From positions 1-22,722 of the forward strand of contig JANPDA010000465.1 of assembly GCA_031431235.1 (NCBI GenBank): a DNA stretch of 22,722 nucleotides. The letters are read 5' to 3'. The position numbers and the translations under genes are program-made. Every line of letters starts with the position of its first letter. Positions within the stretch are counted from its first letter, which is position 1. Under the pieces are notes generated by a model that was given only the letters and a program-made list of their open reading frames with translations, did not search any database and had not been told where the DNA came from. Source of the DNA: JANNSW01 sp031431235. Lineage in GTDB: Bacteria; Pseudomonadota; Alphaproteobacteria; Rhizobiales; Hyphomicrobiaceae. This document shows positions 21,925-22,722 of this stretch, in pieces.

Positions 21925-22456
21925 AGGCGGCCTGCATCGGAACCGGTGCCTCGACATGCGGTGCTCGCCGTCTGACGTTCCATCCCGAGCCATCGGGCGC
22001 GGCGCCCGGCTCGGGCTGCTCGAGCGCTTGATCGAGCATTTCGCCGATAGTGGGCGAGCACGGTTCACCAGCATGGGGCGCTGCGTGGAGGGGTGGCGGG
22101 CGCGCAATCCTGCGTTTGCCGGGCGGGGAGCGATCGAGGGGTAGTCCGCGGACGTGCTGGCATCTGGTTGGATGGCTGCGCCATGCCTGCTCAAGCTGGT
22201 GACAATGACACCGCGGACCAGCGGCGGCTGCCTCCTGAAGCCGGAGACAAGAAAAATGTTGCGGTATTTCAGCGGGTAAGGCGCATTTTTCGGTGACGCA
22301 GACACACGCAATCACACGCCTATCACCCGGTCACTTCGAGATAAGTTGCATTGCGTGGGCTACGCCAGCAAGGTTCTGTTAAGGTGCTGTTTGGCATGGT
22401 TCGTTACTGGTTGAGAGGCCGTCTCTAGACACCAGACGGTCACGTCGAGGATCGCG
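21925..22456. other. 532-bp gap without a recognised gene
   Basis: Neither strand shows an ORF with both a ribosome site and gene-like composition. The left part is GC-rich and holds the hairpin annotated at 21984-22015; the right part (from about 22240) is more AT-rich and probably contains the promoter of the gene starting at 22457. No tRNA or terminator with a T-run was seen. Confidence 0.5.
21984..22015. terminator. GC-rich hairpin 60 bp after the small exported gene
   Basis: CCCGAGCC (21984-21991) pairs with GGCTCGGG (22008-22015); inside, GGGC (21995-21998) pairs with GCCC (22004-22007). It is a stable stem in a position fitting transcription termination or mRNA protection, but no T-run follows, so intrinsic termination is doubtful. 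Confidence 0.35.
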
Positions 22457-22722
22457 ATGAGTAAGAAGGTCCGACTGAGTGCCTCCGGGCGCGCAACTGA
22501 CACCGACGCTCCAACGGTGACGGATTTCCTCGCCCAAGTGAGTGACTATTTCGAACTGCTTTTGCAGGTTGAGGAGACATTGGCGGAGGATGGAGAGAGT
22601 GCCATCGAATGGCGTGTCACTGGTGCAGGCAAGACCAGTCCTCCTTACCTCGAGGCGGAGGCATTTCCCCGTCAGTTTGCAGTCAATGTAGACCGTCGGG
22701 CGGTCCTGGTGATCAATCACGC
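22457..22722 (+). CDS. unknown protein, 5' part, runs off the right edge
   Basis: An open frame starts at ATG 22457 and continues without a stop to the end of the window (88 complete codons). GAGGA (22447-22451) with five-base spacing gives a good ribosome site, which makes this a real start. The protein begins M-S-K-K-V-R-L-S-A-S-G-R-A-T and has an acidic helical segment V-T-D-F-L-A-Q-V-S-D-Y-F-E-L-L-L (21-36), then E-W-R-V-T and R-Q-F-A-V-N-V-D-R-R. No signal peptide or membrane span is seen. I do not recognise the family. It is less GC-rich than most genes in the window and preceded by a long AT-richer gap, so recent acquisition is possible. The C-terminal part is outside the window. Confidence 0.7.
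   Translation, partial: MSKKVRLSASGRATDTDAPTVTDFLAQVSDYFELLLQVEETLAEDGESAIEWRVTGAGKTSPPYLEAEAFPRQFAVNVDRRAVLVINH

Overview
The window looks like chromosomal DNA of a high-G+C alphaproteobacterium. The evidence is by eye only: roughly two thirds G+C, strong GC bias at third codon positions, a PBP activator/rsmI/yraN/gshB neighbourhood, and a Tdh in which four zinc-binding Cys are replaced, a sequence type I associate with some alphaproteobacteria. I cannot name a genus.

Left part (1-6440): the 3' end of a TolA/TonB-C-terminal-like gene converges on gshB. Minus-strand rsmI and yraN overlap by four bases, and the Tat/lipoprotein PBP activator diverges from rsmI. gshB would be expected right after yraN, but about 2.2 kb intervenes: a toxin-first HigBA/RelE-type toxin-antitoxin pair in lower-GC DNA and a plus-strand PlsC-superfamily acyltransferase. 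A REP-like inverted repeat covers the end of gshB and supplies its last codons and stop.

Middle (6441-12273): an EamA/DMT exporter converges on an ASCH/PUA-like protein. Creatinase diverges from the ASCH gene and is followed on the same strand by an Ldh_2-family oxidoreductase and a threonine-3-dehydrogenase-like enzyme with altered zinc and NAD sites. The gap after creatinase holds palindromic repeat elements.

The most unusual locus (12274-15864): a minus-strand two-gene operon in which a NUDIX hydrolase fused to a macro domain is followed after 6 bp by a multi-membrane-span patatin-like phospholipase. Soluble ADP-ribose-type nucleotide processing or sensing next to a membrane lipase resembles the sensor/effector layout of nucleotide-signalling defence systems. 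No nucleotide cyclase, TIR or known defence gene lies beside it, so this is a hypothesis.

Right part (15865-22722): an ornithine-cyclodeaminase-family gene diverges from that operon. Next come a polyprenyl glycosylphosphotransferase (exopolysaccharide initiation), a 54-aa membrane protein, a 38-bp near-perfect palindrome, and carA translationally coupled to an exported ChaN-domain protein. Divergent from carA is a small exported two-Cys protein. After a 532-bp gap with no recognised gene, a well-started unknown gene runs off the right edge. No rRNA, tRNA, CRISPR array or complete insertion sequence was recognised.
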